From Micromonospora_G sp044901685 (lineage in GTDB: Bacteria; Actinomycetota; Actinomycetes; Mycobacteriales; Micromonosporaceae): DNA of 64,000 nt. The stretch is from contig NZ_JBJDPS010000002.1 in NCBI RefSeq assembly GCF_044901685.1, positions 806,001 through 870,000 of the forward strand, written 5' to 3'. Positions 7,064 through 15,732 of this stretch are shown here, piece by piece (the first letter of the stretch is position 1; every line of letters starts with the position of its first letter). The notes below the pieces were generated by a model. That model was not told the DNA's origin. It did no database searches and worked only from the letters and a program-made list of their open reading frames with translations. A program made the position numbers and the translations under genes.

Positions 7064-8260
7064 ATGACCCCCGAACAGATCACCCGTACGTTCGTCGACT
7101 TCTTCCGCGAGCGCGGACACGCGCTGGTGCCCGGTACGTCGCTGATCCCGCCCCCCGACGACCCGGTCCTCTTCACCACCTCCGGTATGCACCCGCTGAC
7201 CCCGTACCTGCTCGGGGAACCTCATCCGCTCGGCAACCGGCTGGTGGACCTTCAGCGGTGTCTGCGCACGACCGATCTGGACGAGGTCGGCGACAGCACC
7301 CACCTGACCGTGTTCGAGATGCTCGGGTCGTGGTCGCTCGGTGACTACGACGGTTCGCAGAGCGTGCGTTGGGGCTACCACCTGCTCCGCGACGGCTTCG
7401 GGATCGATCCTGGCCGGCTGCACGCCACCGTCTTCGGCGGCGACGACCAGCTCGGGCCCGACCACACCTCGCTCGACGTCTGGCGAGAGCTGGGCGTGCC
7501 GGTCGAGCTGAACCGGGAGGAGAACTGGTGGTCCAACGGGCCGACCGGACCCTGCGGCCCCGACTCGGAGATTTTTGTCTGGACCGGGGACGACCCGCCC
7601 CAGGGCACCCCGGGCACCGACGACCGGTGGATGGAGGTGTGGAACCACGTCCAGATGCGCTACCGCCGCCACGACGACGGGCACCTGGAGCCGTTGCCCC
7701 GGCCCAGCGTCGACACGGGGATGGGGCTGGAGCGGATGGAGATGGTGCTCCGGGGCAACAGCTCCGTCTACCAGGGTGACGGTATGACGCCGTGGGTGGA
7801 GACCGTCTCCGGGCTGTGGGAGCTGGACCAGGAGTCGTTGCGCCGGGTCAGCGACCACCTGCGGTCGAGCGTCGTGGTCCTGGGAGATGGTGTACGCCCG
7901 TCGAACACCGGCCGGGGTTACGTGCTGCGTCGACTCGTCCGCCGGCTGCTCACCAGCCTCTGGCGGGACGACCCGTCGCGTACGCTGTCGGACCTGCCGT
8001 CGGAGCCGTTCGAGCGGACCCTCGACCGGTTCGGGCAGCGGACGACCGAGGTGGGGGAGCTGCGCCGGATTCTCGCCGACGAGGAGGGCCGCTTCCGTGA
8101 GCTGCTGCGGCGTGGCCGTCCGGTGGTCGACCGGTGGCGCTCGCGCGGCCCGCTGACCGACCCGGACTACCACTACCTGCACGACACCCACGGCCTGCCC
8201 CGCGAGCTGGTCGACGGGCTGCTGGCGGAGGTGGGCCCCGGTCTGTCCGATCGCCCGTAG
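7064..8260 (+). CDS. Stand-alone alanyl-tRNA synthetase-like protein (no editing domain)
   Basis: 398 residues from the ATG at 7064, with GAGAGG ten bases upstream. It matches the N-terminal half of AlaRS: FVDFFRERGHALVPGTSLIP, TTSGMHPLTPYLLG, LQRCLRTTDLDEVG, a FEMLGSWSLGDY motif-2 region, NGPTGPCGPDSEIF, and motif 3 in VDTGMGLERMEMVL, then RVSDHLRSS and GYVLRRLVRR of the tRNA-recognition domain. It stops at DTHGLPRELV, where the editing domain starts in full-length AlaRS of about 880 residues. So it can plausibly activate Ala and bind tRNA but cannot proofread. It may be a second, resistant or specialised enzyme, or an aminoacyl donor for another reaction. Confidence 0.85.
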   Translation: MTPEQITRTFVDFFRERGHALVPGTSLIPPPDDPVLFTTSGMHPLTPYLLGEPHPLGNRLVDLQRCLRTTDLDEVGDSTHLTVFEMLGSWSLGDYDGSQSVRWGYHLLRDGFGIDPGRLHATVFGGDDQLGPDHTSLDVWRELGVPVELNREENWWSNGPTGPCGPDSEIFVWTGDDPPQGTPGTDDRWMEVWNHVQMRYRRHDDGHLEPLPRPSVDTGMGLERMEMVLRGNSSVYQGDGMTPWVETVSGLWELDQESLRRVSDHLRSSVVVLGDGVRPSNTGRGYVLRRLVRRLLTSLWRDDPSRTLSDLPSEPFERTLDRFGQRTTEVGELRRILADEEGRFRELLRRGRPVVDRWRSRGPLTDPDYHYLHDTHGLPRELVDGLLAEVGPGLSDRP

Positions 8261-8302
8261 CGGGTGCCGACGTGCCGAGCCGGACCGATACTGGCGGGTG
8301 AC

Positions 8303-9055
8303 ATGATCCTCGTCGGCACCTCCGGGTGGCAGTACCGCGACTGGCGCGACCGATTCTATCCGGCCGGGCTGCCGCAACGACGCTGGCTGGAGCATTTTGC
8401 CGAGCGGTTCGCCACGGTCGAGGTGAACAACGCCTTTTACCGGCTCCCGGAGCGGGACACCTTCGCGCAGTGGCGCGAGCGTACGCCGGGCGACTTCTGC
8501 GTCGCGGTCAAGATGAGCCGCTACCTGACCCACATCAAACGGCTGCGGGAGCCGGCCGAGCCGGTAGCCCGGTTCCTCGACCGGGCCACCGCGCTCGGTG
8601 ACCGGCTCGGCCCGGTGCTGCTGCAACTGCCGCCGAACCTGCGTGCCGACCCCGGCGCGCTGGACCGGACCCTGGCGCTCTTCCCGACCGGGGTGCGGGT
8701 GGCGGTCGAGCCACGGCACCCGTCGTGGTGGACCGACGAGACCCGCGAGGTGCTGCGGCGGCGCGGCGCGGCGCTCTGTTGGGCCGACCGGCGCAGCCGG
8801 CCGGTCACCCCGTTGTGGCGGACCGCCGACTTCGGTTACCTGCGCCTGCACGAAGGTCGGGCACATCCGTGGCCACGGTACGGCCGGACCGCACTCGCCT
8901 CCTGGCTGGACCGGATCGTCGCGGCCTACGGCGGGTCCGACCCGGTGTACGTCTACTTCAACAACGATCCGGGCGGGGCGGCCCTCGTGGACGCCGTCGC
9001 CCTCGCCAGGATCGCCCGTCGACGTGGAGTCGCGGTCAGCCGTACCCCAGGGTGA
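8303..9055 (+). CDS. DUF72 family protein (YecE-like)
   Basis: 250 residues from the ATG at 8303. The N-terminus MILVGTSGWQYRDWRDRFYP, the VEVNNAFYRLPE strand, FCVAVKMSRYLTHIKRL and the C-terminal VYVYFNNDPGGAALVDA are hallmark blocks of DUF72, a TIM-barrel family without an established reaction. It lies 42 bp after the AlaRS-like gene on the same strand and may be cotranscribed with it. Confidence 0.9.
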   Translation: MILVGTSGWQYRDWRDRFYPAGLPQRRWLEHFAERFATVEVNNAFYRLPERDTFAQWRERTPGDFCVAVKMSRYLTHIKRLREPAEPVARFLDRATALGDRLGPVLLQLPPNLRADPGALDRTLALFPTGVRVAVEPRHPSWWTDETREVLRRRGAALCWADRRSRPVTPLWRTADFGYLRLHEGRAHPWPRYGRTALASWLDRIVAAYGGSDPVYVYFNNDPGGAALVDAVALARIARRRGVAVSRTPG

Positions 9056-9068
9056 CGGTTGGTGCCGG

Positions 9069-10628
9069 TCAGCGGCGGCGCAGGGCGACCACGGCGATGT
9101 CATCGGTGATCTCGGGCGGGGCGAGTTCGGCGAGGAGCCGGTCACAGAAGCGGTCCAGGTCGTGCTCGACGGTGGCCGCGCTGGCGGCGAGCGCCTCCAG
9201 CCGCTGGTCGATGTCGACGTCCCGGCGTTCGACCAGCCCGTCGGTGTAGAGCACGAGGGTGGCGCCGGGCGGCAGGACGAGTTCGAGGTCCTCGGGGCGG
9301 TCGGCCCGGATGCCGAGCAGGGGAGCGCGGTATTCGACGAAGGTCGCCGGGCCGGTGCCGAGCAGGAGCGCGGGCGGGTGACCGGCGTTGGCGAGCCGGA
9401 TCCGGCCGGTGTCGGGTTCGAGGGTCAGCAGGCAGAGCGTCGCGAACTCGTTCGGCAGCAGCGTACGCATGAGGTTGTCGACCTGGGCCACGATGGCGCC
9501 GGGCGGGTGACCGGCGACCGCGTAGGCGCGGATCGCGTGCCGCAGCTCGGCCATGATCGTGGCGGCGTGCAGGGAGTGACCGGCCACGTCGCCGATCGCC
9601 ACCAGCAGCCGACCGTCGATCTCGACGAGTTCGTAGAAGTCGCCGCCGACCTCGGTCTGGGCGCTGGCCGGCTCGTACCGGACCGCGAGGTCGAGCCGGT
9701 CGACCCGGGGGAGCCGGCGCGGTAGCAGGCTGCGTTGCAGCGTGACCGCGATCCGGTGCTCCTCGTCGTACGAGCGTTGCGCCTCCACCGCCGCCGCGAC
9801 GGCCTGCACGAGCTGGGTGAGCACGGCCGGTTCCCCGGCCAGCGCCGACTCCGGCACCGCCACCCGTACGGCGGGACGGTCGTCGCGCAGCCGGGCGGTG
9901 GCCACGGCCAGCCGCTCGTCCGCCCGGCCGATGGTCGGCCAACCGGTCGGCGCCTCGGTCCGGGTGGTGGCGCCGACCGGGACGACGGCGGTCTCCGGGC
10001 ACCAGGCGCCGACGACCACCGGGCCGTCGGGTGCCTGGACCGTGGCGGCCACCTGTTCGCCGTTGGCGTCCTGCGCCGCCACCACCGCCCCGCCGCCGAA
10101 GATCCGGGCGGTCCCGGTCGCGGCGGCGGTGAGAAGCTGGGCCAGCGAGTCGGCGGAGTTGACCGCGAGCGTGGTCTCGGCCAGCCGGGCGAGGCGGTCG
10201 GCGAGCAGTTCCGCCCGGCGCCTGGCCCGGTAGTAGCGCAGCGCCGCGTGCGTGGTGGCGATCAGCTCGTCCGGCTCGATCGGCTCGACCAGGTACGCGT
10301 CCGCACCCCGGGCGAGTCCCTGGGTCCGGTCGGCCACGCTGACCGCGTGCGCCGACACGTGGATCACCGGCCGGGAGGCGTGCCGGGGGTCGGCCTTGAT
10401 CCGTTCGCTGACCTCGAAGCCGCTCATGTCGCCGAGCCGTACGTCGAGCACGACCAGGTCGACGTCCTCGCGCTCGATCCGGTCCAGCGCTGCCGTGCCG
10501 CTGTCGGCCTGGATGACGGTGAAGCCGGCCCGGGTCAGCCAGCTCACCAGCAGGTAACGCTTGGCGGCGCTGTCGTCGACGACGAGGATGGTGGCGGGGG
10601 CGTTGACCGTGGTGTCGCCGACCGTCAT
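9069..10628 (-). CDS. Receiver domain-SpoIIE (PP2C) phosphatase
   Basis: 519 residues. Residues about 13-130 form a CheY-like receiver (ILVVDDSAAKRYLL, phospho-acceptor in LVVLDVRLGDMSGF). A linker and GAF-like region follow, then a PP2C/SpoIIE domain from about residue 300 with GGDFYELV, IGDVAGHSLHAA, ANAGHPPALL, LVLYTDGLVERR and TDDIAVVAL, carrying the Mg-binding aspartates. Phosphorylation of the receiver by the adjacent kinase probably activates dephosphorylation of an anti-sigma antagonist or RsbS/RsbR-type STAS protein. It is the last gene of a six-gene operon; its start overlaps the kinase stop by 4 bp. Confidence 0.93.
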   Translation of the reverse strand: MTVGDTTVNAPATILVVDDSAAKRYLLVSWLTRAGFTVIQADSGTAALDRIEREDVDLVVLDVRLGDMSGFEVSERIKADPRHASRPVIHVSAHAVSVADRTQGLARGADAYLVEPIEPDELIATTHAALRYYRARRRAELLADRLARLAETTLAVNSADSLAQLLTAAATGTARIFGGGAVVAAQDANGEQVAATVQAPDGPVVVGAWCPETAVVPVGATTRTEAPTGWPTIGRADERLAVATARLRDDRPAVRVAVPESALAGEPAVLTQLVQAVAAAVEAQRSYDEEHRIAVTLQRSLLPRRLPRVDRLDLAVRYEPASAQTEVGGDFYELVEIDGRLLVAIGDVAGHSLHAATIMAELRHAIRAYAVAGHPPGAIVAQVDNLMRTLLPNEFATLCLLTLEPDTGRIRLANAGHPPALLLGTGPATFVEYRAPLLGIRADRPEDLELVLPPGATLVLYTDGLVERRDVDIDQRLEALAASAATVEHDLDRFCDRLLAELAPPEITDDIAVVALRRR

Positions 10629-12007
10629 GACCCGCCCCGCACCGGCAGGTGGACGGTGAACGTACTGCCGACGCCCGGGGTGCTGGTCAGTTGGAGATCA
10701 CCACCGAGCAGGGTGGCGAGCCGTCGGGCGTAGGGGAGACCGAGGCCGGTGCCGGTGGTGCCGGCCGGTGCCCTGCCCGGCACCTGGTAGAACTCCTCGA
10801 AGATCCGTCCGTGCAGCTCGGCCGGGATGCCGATGCCGGTGTCGCTGACCCGCAGCGTCCACCAGTCCCCGTCGCGTTCGGCGGTCATCCGTACCTCGCC
10901 GCGCTCGGTGAACTTGAGCCCGTTGTGCAGCAGGTTGCGCAGCACCTGGGTGAGCAGGACCTCGTCGGAGCGGATCAGCGCCGGTGGTTCCGGGTCGACC
11001 ACAACCAGCTCGACCTCCGGGCGGGTGGCCATCGCCCGTACGGTGCCGCGAAGCTGGCCGAAGAGCGCCGGCAGCTCGATCTCGGCCCAGGTCGGTTCGA
11101 TCGCCCCCGACTCGGCCTTGCCCAGGTCGAGCAGGTCGTTGACGAGCGCGAGCAGGTCCGCCGCCGAACCCCGGATCAGTTCGGTCTGTTCCCGCTGTTC
11201 GGCGCTGAGCGGGTCGGAGGCGGGGTCCATCAGCAGCCGGGTCAACCCGATCACCGCGGTCACCGGGGCCCGCAGTTCGTGGCTGACGTTCGCCAGGAAC
11301 CGGCTCTTTGCCTCGCTGGCGGCCCGCAACTGTACGGACCGGTCCTCCAACTCGGCGTGCAGCGCCACCACACCCCGGTTGGTCTCGTCGAGTTCCTCGG
11401 AGAGCTGGGTGTAGAGGGCGAGCACGCCCCGGTTCGTCTCGGCCAACTCCTCGTTGAGCCGGGCGAGTTCGTCCCGCTGGGCCCGGGTCTGCTCCAGCGC
11501 GGCGAGCAGTTGCTCGTTCTGCTCGCCCATCTCCTCCAGCGGGGTACGCGCGACCGAGGTGTCGAGCTTGTCGCGTACCAGGTCGAGCTGGTCCGGGGTG
11601 ACCGGCTCACCGCCCGCCGGGATGCGTCGGGTCAGCCGGATCGTGGTGGTCGAGTTCCCCCGGGTCACGTCGAAGGTGTCGACGAGTCGCCGGATGGCGA
11701 GGGCCGCGCCGAGCCGTTCGCCGGACGTCTCGGCCGACGTGCCGGTGCTCACCTCGATCACCAGCATCGTCGGCGCGTGCCCCAGCGGGACCGAGAACGC
11801 CACCTCGGCCCGGTGCGGCGCCGGTACGGTCACCAGCAGGTATCGGCCGATCTCGCTGAGTGCGGTGGCGAGCCGTACCTGGTCCTGGTGTTCGAGTCCG
11901 ACGGCGGCGGCCACCTCCCGGGCGCGCTGCCGGACCAGGAACACGTCGGACTCGGCGCGCAGCGTCATCCGCAGCAGCCCGTCGCCGTTGCCGGCCTGGT
12001 CGCTCAC
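10625..12007 (-). CDS. Histidine kinase with N-terminal RsbT-like ATPase fold
   Basis: 460 residues from a GTG at 12007 that overlaps the previous stop (GTGA). The first 130 residues resemble an anti-sigma-type HATPase (VRLATALSEIGRYLLV). A coiled signalling helix with a repeated ETNRGV-AL--EL-E unit follows (residues about 175-225), then HisKA (FLANVSHELRAPVTAVIGLT), and HATPase_c with NLLHNGLKFTERG, DTGIGIPAE and GTGLGLPYARRLA. No membrane segment is visible, so it is cytoplasmic and probably takes its input from the partner-switching proteins upstream. Cognate partner: the receiver-phosphatase encoded next. Confidence 0.92.
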   Translation of the reverse strand: MSDQAGNGDGLLRMTLRAESDVFLVRQRAREVAAAVGLEHQDQVRLATALSEIGRYLLVTVPAPHRAEVAFSVPLGHAPTMLVIEVSTGTSAETSGERLGAALAIRRLVDTFDVTRGNSTTTIRLTRRIPAGGEPVTPDQLDLVRDKLDTSVARTPLEEMGEQNEQLLAALEQTRAQRDELARLNEELAETNRGVLALYTQLSEELDETNRGVVALHAELEDRSVQLRAASEAKSRFLANVSHELRAPVTAVIGLTRLLMDPASDPLSAEQREQTELIRGSAADLLALVNDLLDLGKAESGAIEPTWAEIELPALFGQLRGTVRAMATRPEVELVVVDPEPPALIRSDEVLLTQVLRNLLHNGLKFTERGEVRMTAERDGDWWTLRVSDTGIGIPAELHGRIFEEFYQVPGRAPAGTTGTGLGLPYARRLATLLGGDLQLTSTPGVGSTFTVHLPVRGGS

Positions 12008-13014
12008 GGTACGGCCTTCGCGACCAGCACGCAGGCGTCGTCGCGACGTACGCCGAAGTCCCGCAGGACGGTGGCGGCGATCACCTGGGGCGAGCGTCGT
12101 TGCAGGCCCGGATAGTCGAGCAGCCGCCAGCGGTCGGTCACCCCGTCGCTCTGCATCACCAGGCACGCGCCGTCCGGGAAGGGGTACTCGAACTCGCGTA
12201 CCGTCCGGCGCTGGTGGCCGACGATCCCCGGCAGTGACACCAGTCCACGTCGTTCGTCGCCGTCCACCACGAGGCCGGCGATGTTGCCGAGCCCGGCGTA
12301 GCGGACCAGTCCCCGTTCCGGCACGAGTTCGGCGATGGCGGCGGCGGCGCCCCGGGTGTGGCTCGTCGCCCGGTGCAGGTGTTCGAGGACGGCCGCCGGT
12401 GGTCCGGCCGGCGCCCGGTGGAAGGCGTGTACGGCCGCCGTCGAGGCGACCGCCGCCAGTGGCCCGTGCCCGAGACCGTCGCAGACCAGCACCTGCCGTC
12501 GCCCGTCGACAACCCGCTCGGCGAAGGCGTCGCCGCAGGACTGTTCGCCGGTCATCGGGATGCGAACGCCGGCCGTCACGGCGGGTCGGGGCAGCGCCTC
12601 CGGCCAGACCTGCGCCACGGTGACGGTGCCCCGTCCGGGCAGCGAGTACATGTCGACCCAGTCGGACTGTCGCACGATCGCGCCCAGACCGATGCCGAGC
12701 GTGCCGGCGGTCGAGTGCCCGTCGCGGGCCGACAGTGTCACGTCGGCCATGCCGGGTCCGGAGTCCAGCGCCAGCAACTCCACCCCGGCGACGTCGTCGG
12801 CCCGCACGGGGCGGATCAGCAGCCGTCCGGCCTCGGCGTGCTTGACGAGGTTGGTGGCGAGTTCGGTCACCACGATCGCCAACGCGTCGGTACGGCCACC
12901 GCCGAGCACCAGCCGGCGGGCCAGCAGTTCCGCCGCCCGGCGGGCCGCGCCGACCGTACCCGGGTCCTCCATCCGGAACCAGACCTCGTCGCCGTCGAGC
13001 AGGTCGTCGTCCAT
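12004..13014 (-). CDS. HATPase-PP2C fusion phosphatase (RsbT + RsbX-like)
   Basis: 336 residues from the ATG at 13014, which overlaps the RsbT stop as TGATG. The first 130 residues are an RsbT/anti-sigma ATPase fold (IVVTELATNLVKHAEAGRLL, DSGPGMADV, GTLGIGLGAIVRQSD). The remainder is a small PP2C domain (SCGDAFAERV, VCDGLGHGPLAAVAS, LVMQSDGVTDRW, RRDDACVLVA) like RsbX, which resets stressosome phosphorylation. So it probably removes phosphates from RsbS/RsbR-type proteins. All neighbours are coupled by overlaps. Confidence 0.9.
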   Translation of the reverse strand: MDDDLLDGDEVWFRMEDPGTVGAARRAAELLARRLVLGGGRTDALAIVVTELATNLVKHAEAGRLLIRPVRADDVAGVELLALDSGPGMADVTLSARDGHSTAGTLGIGLGAIVRQSDWVDMYSLPGRGTVTVAQVWPEALPRPAVTAGVRIPMTGEQSCGDAFAERVVDGRRQVLVCDGLGHGPLAAVASTAAVHAFHRAPAGPPAAVLEHLHRATSHTRGAAAAIAELVPERGLVRYAGLGNIAGLVVDGDERRGLVSLPGIVGHQRRTVREFEYPFPDGACLVMQSDGVTDRWRLLDYPGLQRRSPQVIAATVLRDFGVRRDDACVLVAKAVP

Positions 13015-13439
13015 CAGACCGACCGGGCCCACTTGGTGATGGTGATCCGGGTGCCCCGGCCGGCGCCGGTGTCGATCTCGAACTCGTCGACCAGTCGCCG
13101 GGCCCCGCCGAGGCCCAGCCCGAGCCCGCCGCCGGAGGTGTAACCGTCGGTGAGGGCCAAGTCCAGGTCACTGATGCCGGGGCCGTCGTCGGAGAAGGCG
13201 ATCCGTACGCCCTTGCGTCGGCCACTGTCGACCAGGCCGACCTCGGCACCGCCCCCGCCGCCGTAGACGAGGGTGTTGCGGGCCAGTTCGCTCGCGGCGG
13301 TGACCAGCTTGGTCTGGTCGACCAGGGAGAGCTTGACCGCGACCGCGACGGTGCGGACCAGTTGCCGGACCCGGACCACGTCCGCGTCCGAGGTGATCGT
13401 CACGACCTGCGGTGCGCTCAGGTCGGGTCCGCCGGTCAC
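13014..13439 (-). CDS. rsbT: RsbT-like serine/threonine kinase (switch ATPase)
   Basis: 141 residues from a GTG that overlaps the RsbS stop by 4 bp. It has the GHKL fold of RsbT: N-box ASELARNTLVYGGGG, G1 box FSDDGPGISDLDLALTDG, and G2 GGGLGLGLGGARRLVDEFEI. RsbT is held by the RsbR:RsbS stressosome, phosphorylates it under stress and is then released to activate a downstream partner. The gene order R-S-T matches the conserved module. Confidence 0.93.
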   Translation of the reverse strand: MTGGPDLSAPQVVTITSDADVVRVRQLVRTVAVAVKLSLVDQTKLVTAASELARNTLVYGGGGGAEVGLVDSGRRKGVRIAFSDDGPGISDLDLALTDGYTSGGGLGLGLGGARRLVDEFEIDTGAGRGTRITITKWARSV

Positions 13440-13891
13440 GGCGTCGTCGGCGTCGAGCGGTCGTCCGGGCCGAGCCCCTCCGGTAGCGCCCAGACCCCGG
13501 CCGGGTCGTCCAGGTCGGGCACGAACGCCGCCGCTTCGCGCCGGGACCGGGCGAGCAGTTCGATTCCCCGTTCGACGTTCAGCGCGGTCCGGATGCCGTC
13601 CAGCGACAGGCCGAGTTCGACCAGCGTGATCGCGACCGCCGGGCGCATCCCGACCACCACGGTCTCCGCGTCGAGCACCCGGGCGATCCCGGCGATGGAG
13701 GAGAGGGTCCGCCCGACGAACGAGTCGACGATGTCCATCGCGGTGATGTCGATGATCACACCGTGGCAGCCGGTGGTCGAGATCCGGTCGGCCAGGTCCT
13801 CCTGGAGCGCCAGGGCCGTCTGGTCCTCCATGTCGACCTGGATCGAGACCAGCAGCATGTCACCGATCTTGAGGACCGGCACCCGCTCCAT
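13436..13891 (-). CDS. rsbS: RsbS-like STAS protein
   Basis: 151 residues from the ATG at 13891 (TGATG overlap with rsbR stop). A single STAS domain with the phosphorylatable serine in DIVDSFVGRTLSSIA, equivalent to the conserved Ser of RsbS, and VVVGMRPAVAITLVELGL. It forms the stressosome core with RsbR and sequesters RsbT. A C-terminal tail of about 35 residues (EAAAFVPDLDDPAGVW) extends past the typical RsbS length. Confidence 0.93.
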   Translation of the reverse strand: MERVPVLKIGDMLLVSIQVDMEDQTALALQEDLADRISTTGCHGVIIDITAMDIVDSFVGRTLSSIAGIARVLDAETVVVGMRPAVAITLVELGLSLDGIRTALNVERGIELLARSRREAAAFVPDLDDPAGVWALPEGLGPDDRSTPTTP

Positions 13892-14769
13892 CAGGCGCTC
13901 CGCTGGGGCGGAGTCGCCGTACCGGCGGCCGACCTGCGGTTGGCCTCGATCATCCGGAGCGCGTGGCGCAGCGCGTCGGCGAGGGTGGCCTTGGTGGCGA
14001 TGTCGCCGAACTCGATCCCGAGCGCGACGATGGTCTGCGCGATCTGGGGACGGATGCCGGAGATGATGCACTCGGCACCCATCAGCCGGGCGGCCACCAC
14101 GGTCTTGAGGATGTGCTGGGCGACCTGGGTGTCGACCGCGGGCACGCCGGTGATGTCGATGATCGCGTACGGCGATCCGGTGTCGACCAGCGTCTGCAAC
14201 AGCCGCTCCATCACCACCTGCGCGCGCGCCGAGTCCAGCGTGCCGACCAGCGGGATGGCCACCACGCCGTCCCAGAGCTTCACCACCGGGGTGGCGAGTT
14301 CCAGGAGCTGTTCGGCCTGGTCGGCGATCAACTGCTCGCGCGACTTGGTGTACCGCTCGAAGGTGAAGAGTCCGAGCTGGTCGACCACGGTCGACGCGGT
14401 CACGAAGGCGGCCAGGGTGTCCCGGTCACCGGACTGTACGTTCAATACGTCGACCAGGGCGTCCTTGAGCGCGAACACACTGACGGCCGTCTCGGTGGCG
14501 CTGAAACCCTGTCGGGCCCGGCTGCGGGACAGCTCGGTCAGGGAGGCGCGCAGCGCCGACGATGCCTCGTCACCGAGGTCGAACGGACCCTGGCCGAGAG
14601 CCGAGGTCAGCGCGGAGTGCAGTTCGCGTACCTGGTGGCGCAGTTCCGCCTCGGTCAGCCGGCCGCGCAGCGTGGCGCCGACGACCTCGGTCCAGCGTTC
14701 GATCAACTGCTCTGCGTGACTATTCAGCAACGCGGCGAGCTGACTGCTCTCGTCGACGGTGATTCCCAT
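13891..14769 (-). CDS. rsbR: RsbR-like stressosome sensor (RsbRD N-domain + STAS)
   Basis: 292 residues, ATG at 14769 with GGGGAGGA in front. The N-terminal 150 residues are helical (LLNSHAEQLIERWTEVVGAT..) as in RsbRD-type sensory domains; a linker helix KSREQLIADQAEQLLELATPVVKLWDGVVAIPLVG leads into the STAS domain, where the RsbT target threonine is in GVPAVDTQVAQHIL. First gene of the operon, so the module is driven from the promoter upstream of 14769. It senses an unknown signal; the output is likely the hybrid kinase and SpoIIE phosphatase downstream, not a sigma-B gene, since none is in the window. Confidence 0.92.
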   Translation of the reverse strand: MGITVDESSQLAALLNSHAEQLIERWTEVVGATLRGRLTEAELRHQVRELHSALTSALGQGPFDLGDEASSALRASLTELSRSRARQGFSATETAVSVFALKDALVDVLNVQSGDRDTLAAFVTASTVVDQLGLFTFERYTKSREQLIADQAEQLLELATPVVKLWDGVVAIPLVGTLDSARAQVVMERLLQTLVDTGSPYAIIDITGVPAVDTQVAQHILKTVVAARLMGAECIISGIRPQIAQTIVALGIEFGDIATKATLADALRHALRMIEANRRSAAGTATPPQRSA

Positions 14770-14980
14770 GGTTCCTCCCCAGTCACCGGTCGCGGTCGAG
14801 GTGGGCAGCGACCAGGCCGTGGGACTGTATCACCGGCGGCTGTGCTCCGCCCGGCACAGCGACCGGCGGTGGCCAGGGCATCTTCACCGTCACCGATGAC
14901 CGGGCCGCCCGGCGAGACGGACCGGCGTGTCGTGCCGTCGGGGGTGTGGCGGCCGGCGACGGTGGGTACGGCTTTTCGGT

Positions 14981-15226
14981 ATGAGCGCGGAGACCAGTGA
15001 CCGGAGTCAGGTGCAGCGACGGGCCGATTACCTGCTGCCGGAGGAACGGGTGGTGGGCAGCCAGGATCCGTTGGCGCAGGCGGAGGCGATCCTGGCCGAG
15101 TCGGACCGGCGTACGTCCGACGTGCCGGCGCAGTCGGACCCGTCCCCGCGGCGACGTACGTCGGCGGAGTCGGACCCGTCGTGGGAGCGACGTACGTCGG
15201 CGGAGACGGTGACCCCGACGGACTGA
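14981..15226 (+). CDS. Small repeat-containing hypothetical protein
   Basis: 81 residues from the ATG at 14981. After RRADYLLPEERVVGSQDPLAQAEAIL the protein becomes a low-complexity tail made of a 12-residue unit (RRTSAESDPSWE-like) present about 2.5 times, encoded by a 36-bp DNA repeat. The tail is hydrophilic and probably disordered. It is divergent from rsbR and could share its promoter region. The N-terminal part resembles small conserved actinobacterial proteins, but I assign no function. Confidence 0.5.
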   Translation: MSAETSDRSQVQRRADYLLPEERVVGSQDPLAQAEAILAESDRRTSDVPAQSDPSPRRRTSAESDPSWERRTSAETVTPTD

Positions 15227-15402
15227 GCGGCGACGGCGGACGCCTCCGGGCGCGGCGCCGGGCGGGCAGGTCCGGGCGCGTGCCGCGCGGGTAGGTCCGG
15301 AGGCGGTGTCGGTTTTCTGCTCGACTGGCGCGTAACTTCCGCATCGTCGTAGTCTGCCGGCGGTCCGGCGTGGCGCCGGGTTGTCTGAAGGAGGCAATAG
15401 GG

Positions 15403-15609
15403 ATGCTGGGACTCGAGAAGAAGCTCTCCAAGGCGTGGGAAGGCAAGAGCGCCCAGGAAATCGCCGACGCTCCGGTCACCGCGATCGAGGGCGTCTCGGC
15501 GGCCGACGCCGAGCACCTGCTCAAGGCGTTCGGCATCAAGACGGTCCGCGACTTCGGCACCAACAAGTACTTCCGGTGGGCCCAGTCCATCGCGACGCTG
15601 GCTGACTGA
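15403..15609 (+). CDS. Small helix-hairpin-helix-like conserved protein
   Basis: 68 residues from the ATG at 15403, with AAGGAGG about nine bases upstream, a strong ribosome site. Sequence ADAPVTAIEGVSAADAEHLL followed by KAFGIKTVRDFGTNKYFRWA reads like a helix-hairpin-helix (P-x-T-x-I-x-G-V-S). Such small conserved proteins are often abundant in actinomycetes; role unknown. It is monocistronic, ending in two strong hairpins. Confidence 0.75.
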   Translation: MLGLEKKLSKAWEGKSAQEIADAPVTAIEGVSAADAEHLLKAFGIKTVRDFGTNKYFRWAQSIATLAD

Positions 15610-15615
15610 TTCCCG

Positions 15616-15679
15616 CCGGTGCCCGCAGCCGGGCACCGGGTTGACGACCGGGGCGACGACCATCATGGTCGTCGCCCCG
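15616..15679. terminator. Tandem hairpins between convergent genes
   Basis: First stem CCGGTGCCCG/CGGGCACCGG (15616-15639), second a 14-bp perfect stem CGGGGCGACGACCA with a 3-base loop (15649-15679). Placed between the 3' ends of the genes at 15403-15609 and 15733-17013, so they can stop transcription both ways. Confidence 0.75.
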
Positions 15680-15732
15680 ATCCGTCGGAGCCCGGCCGGG
15701 TCGACCGGACTACGCCACGGCTGGTGCCGTCG

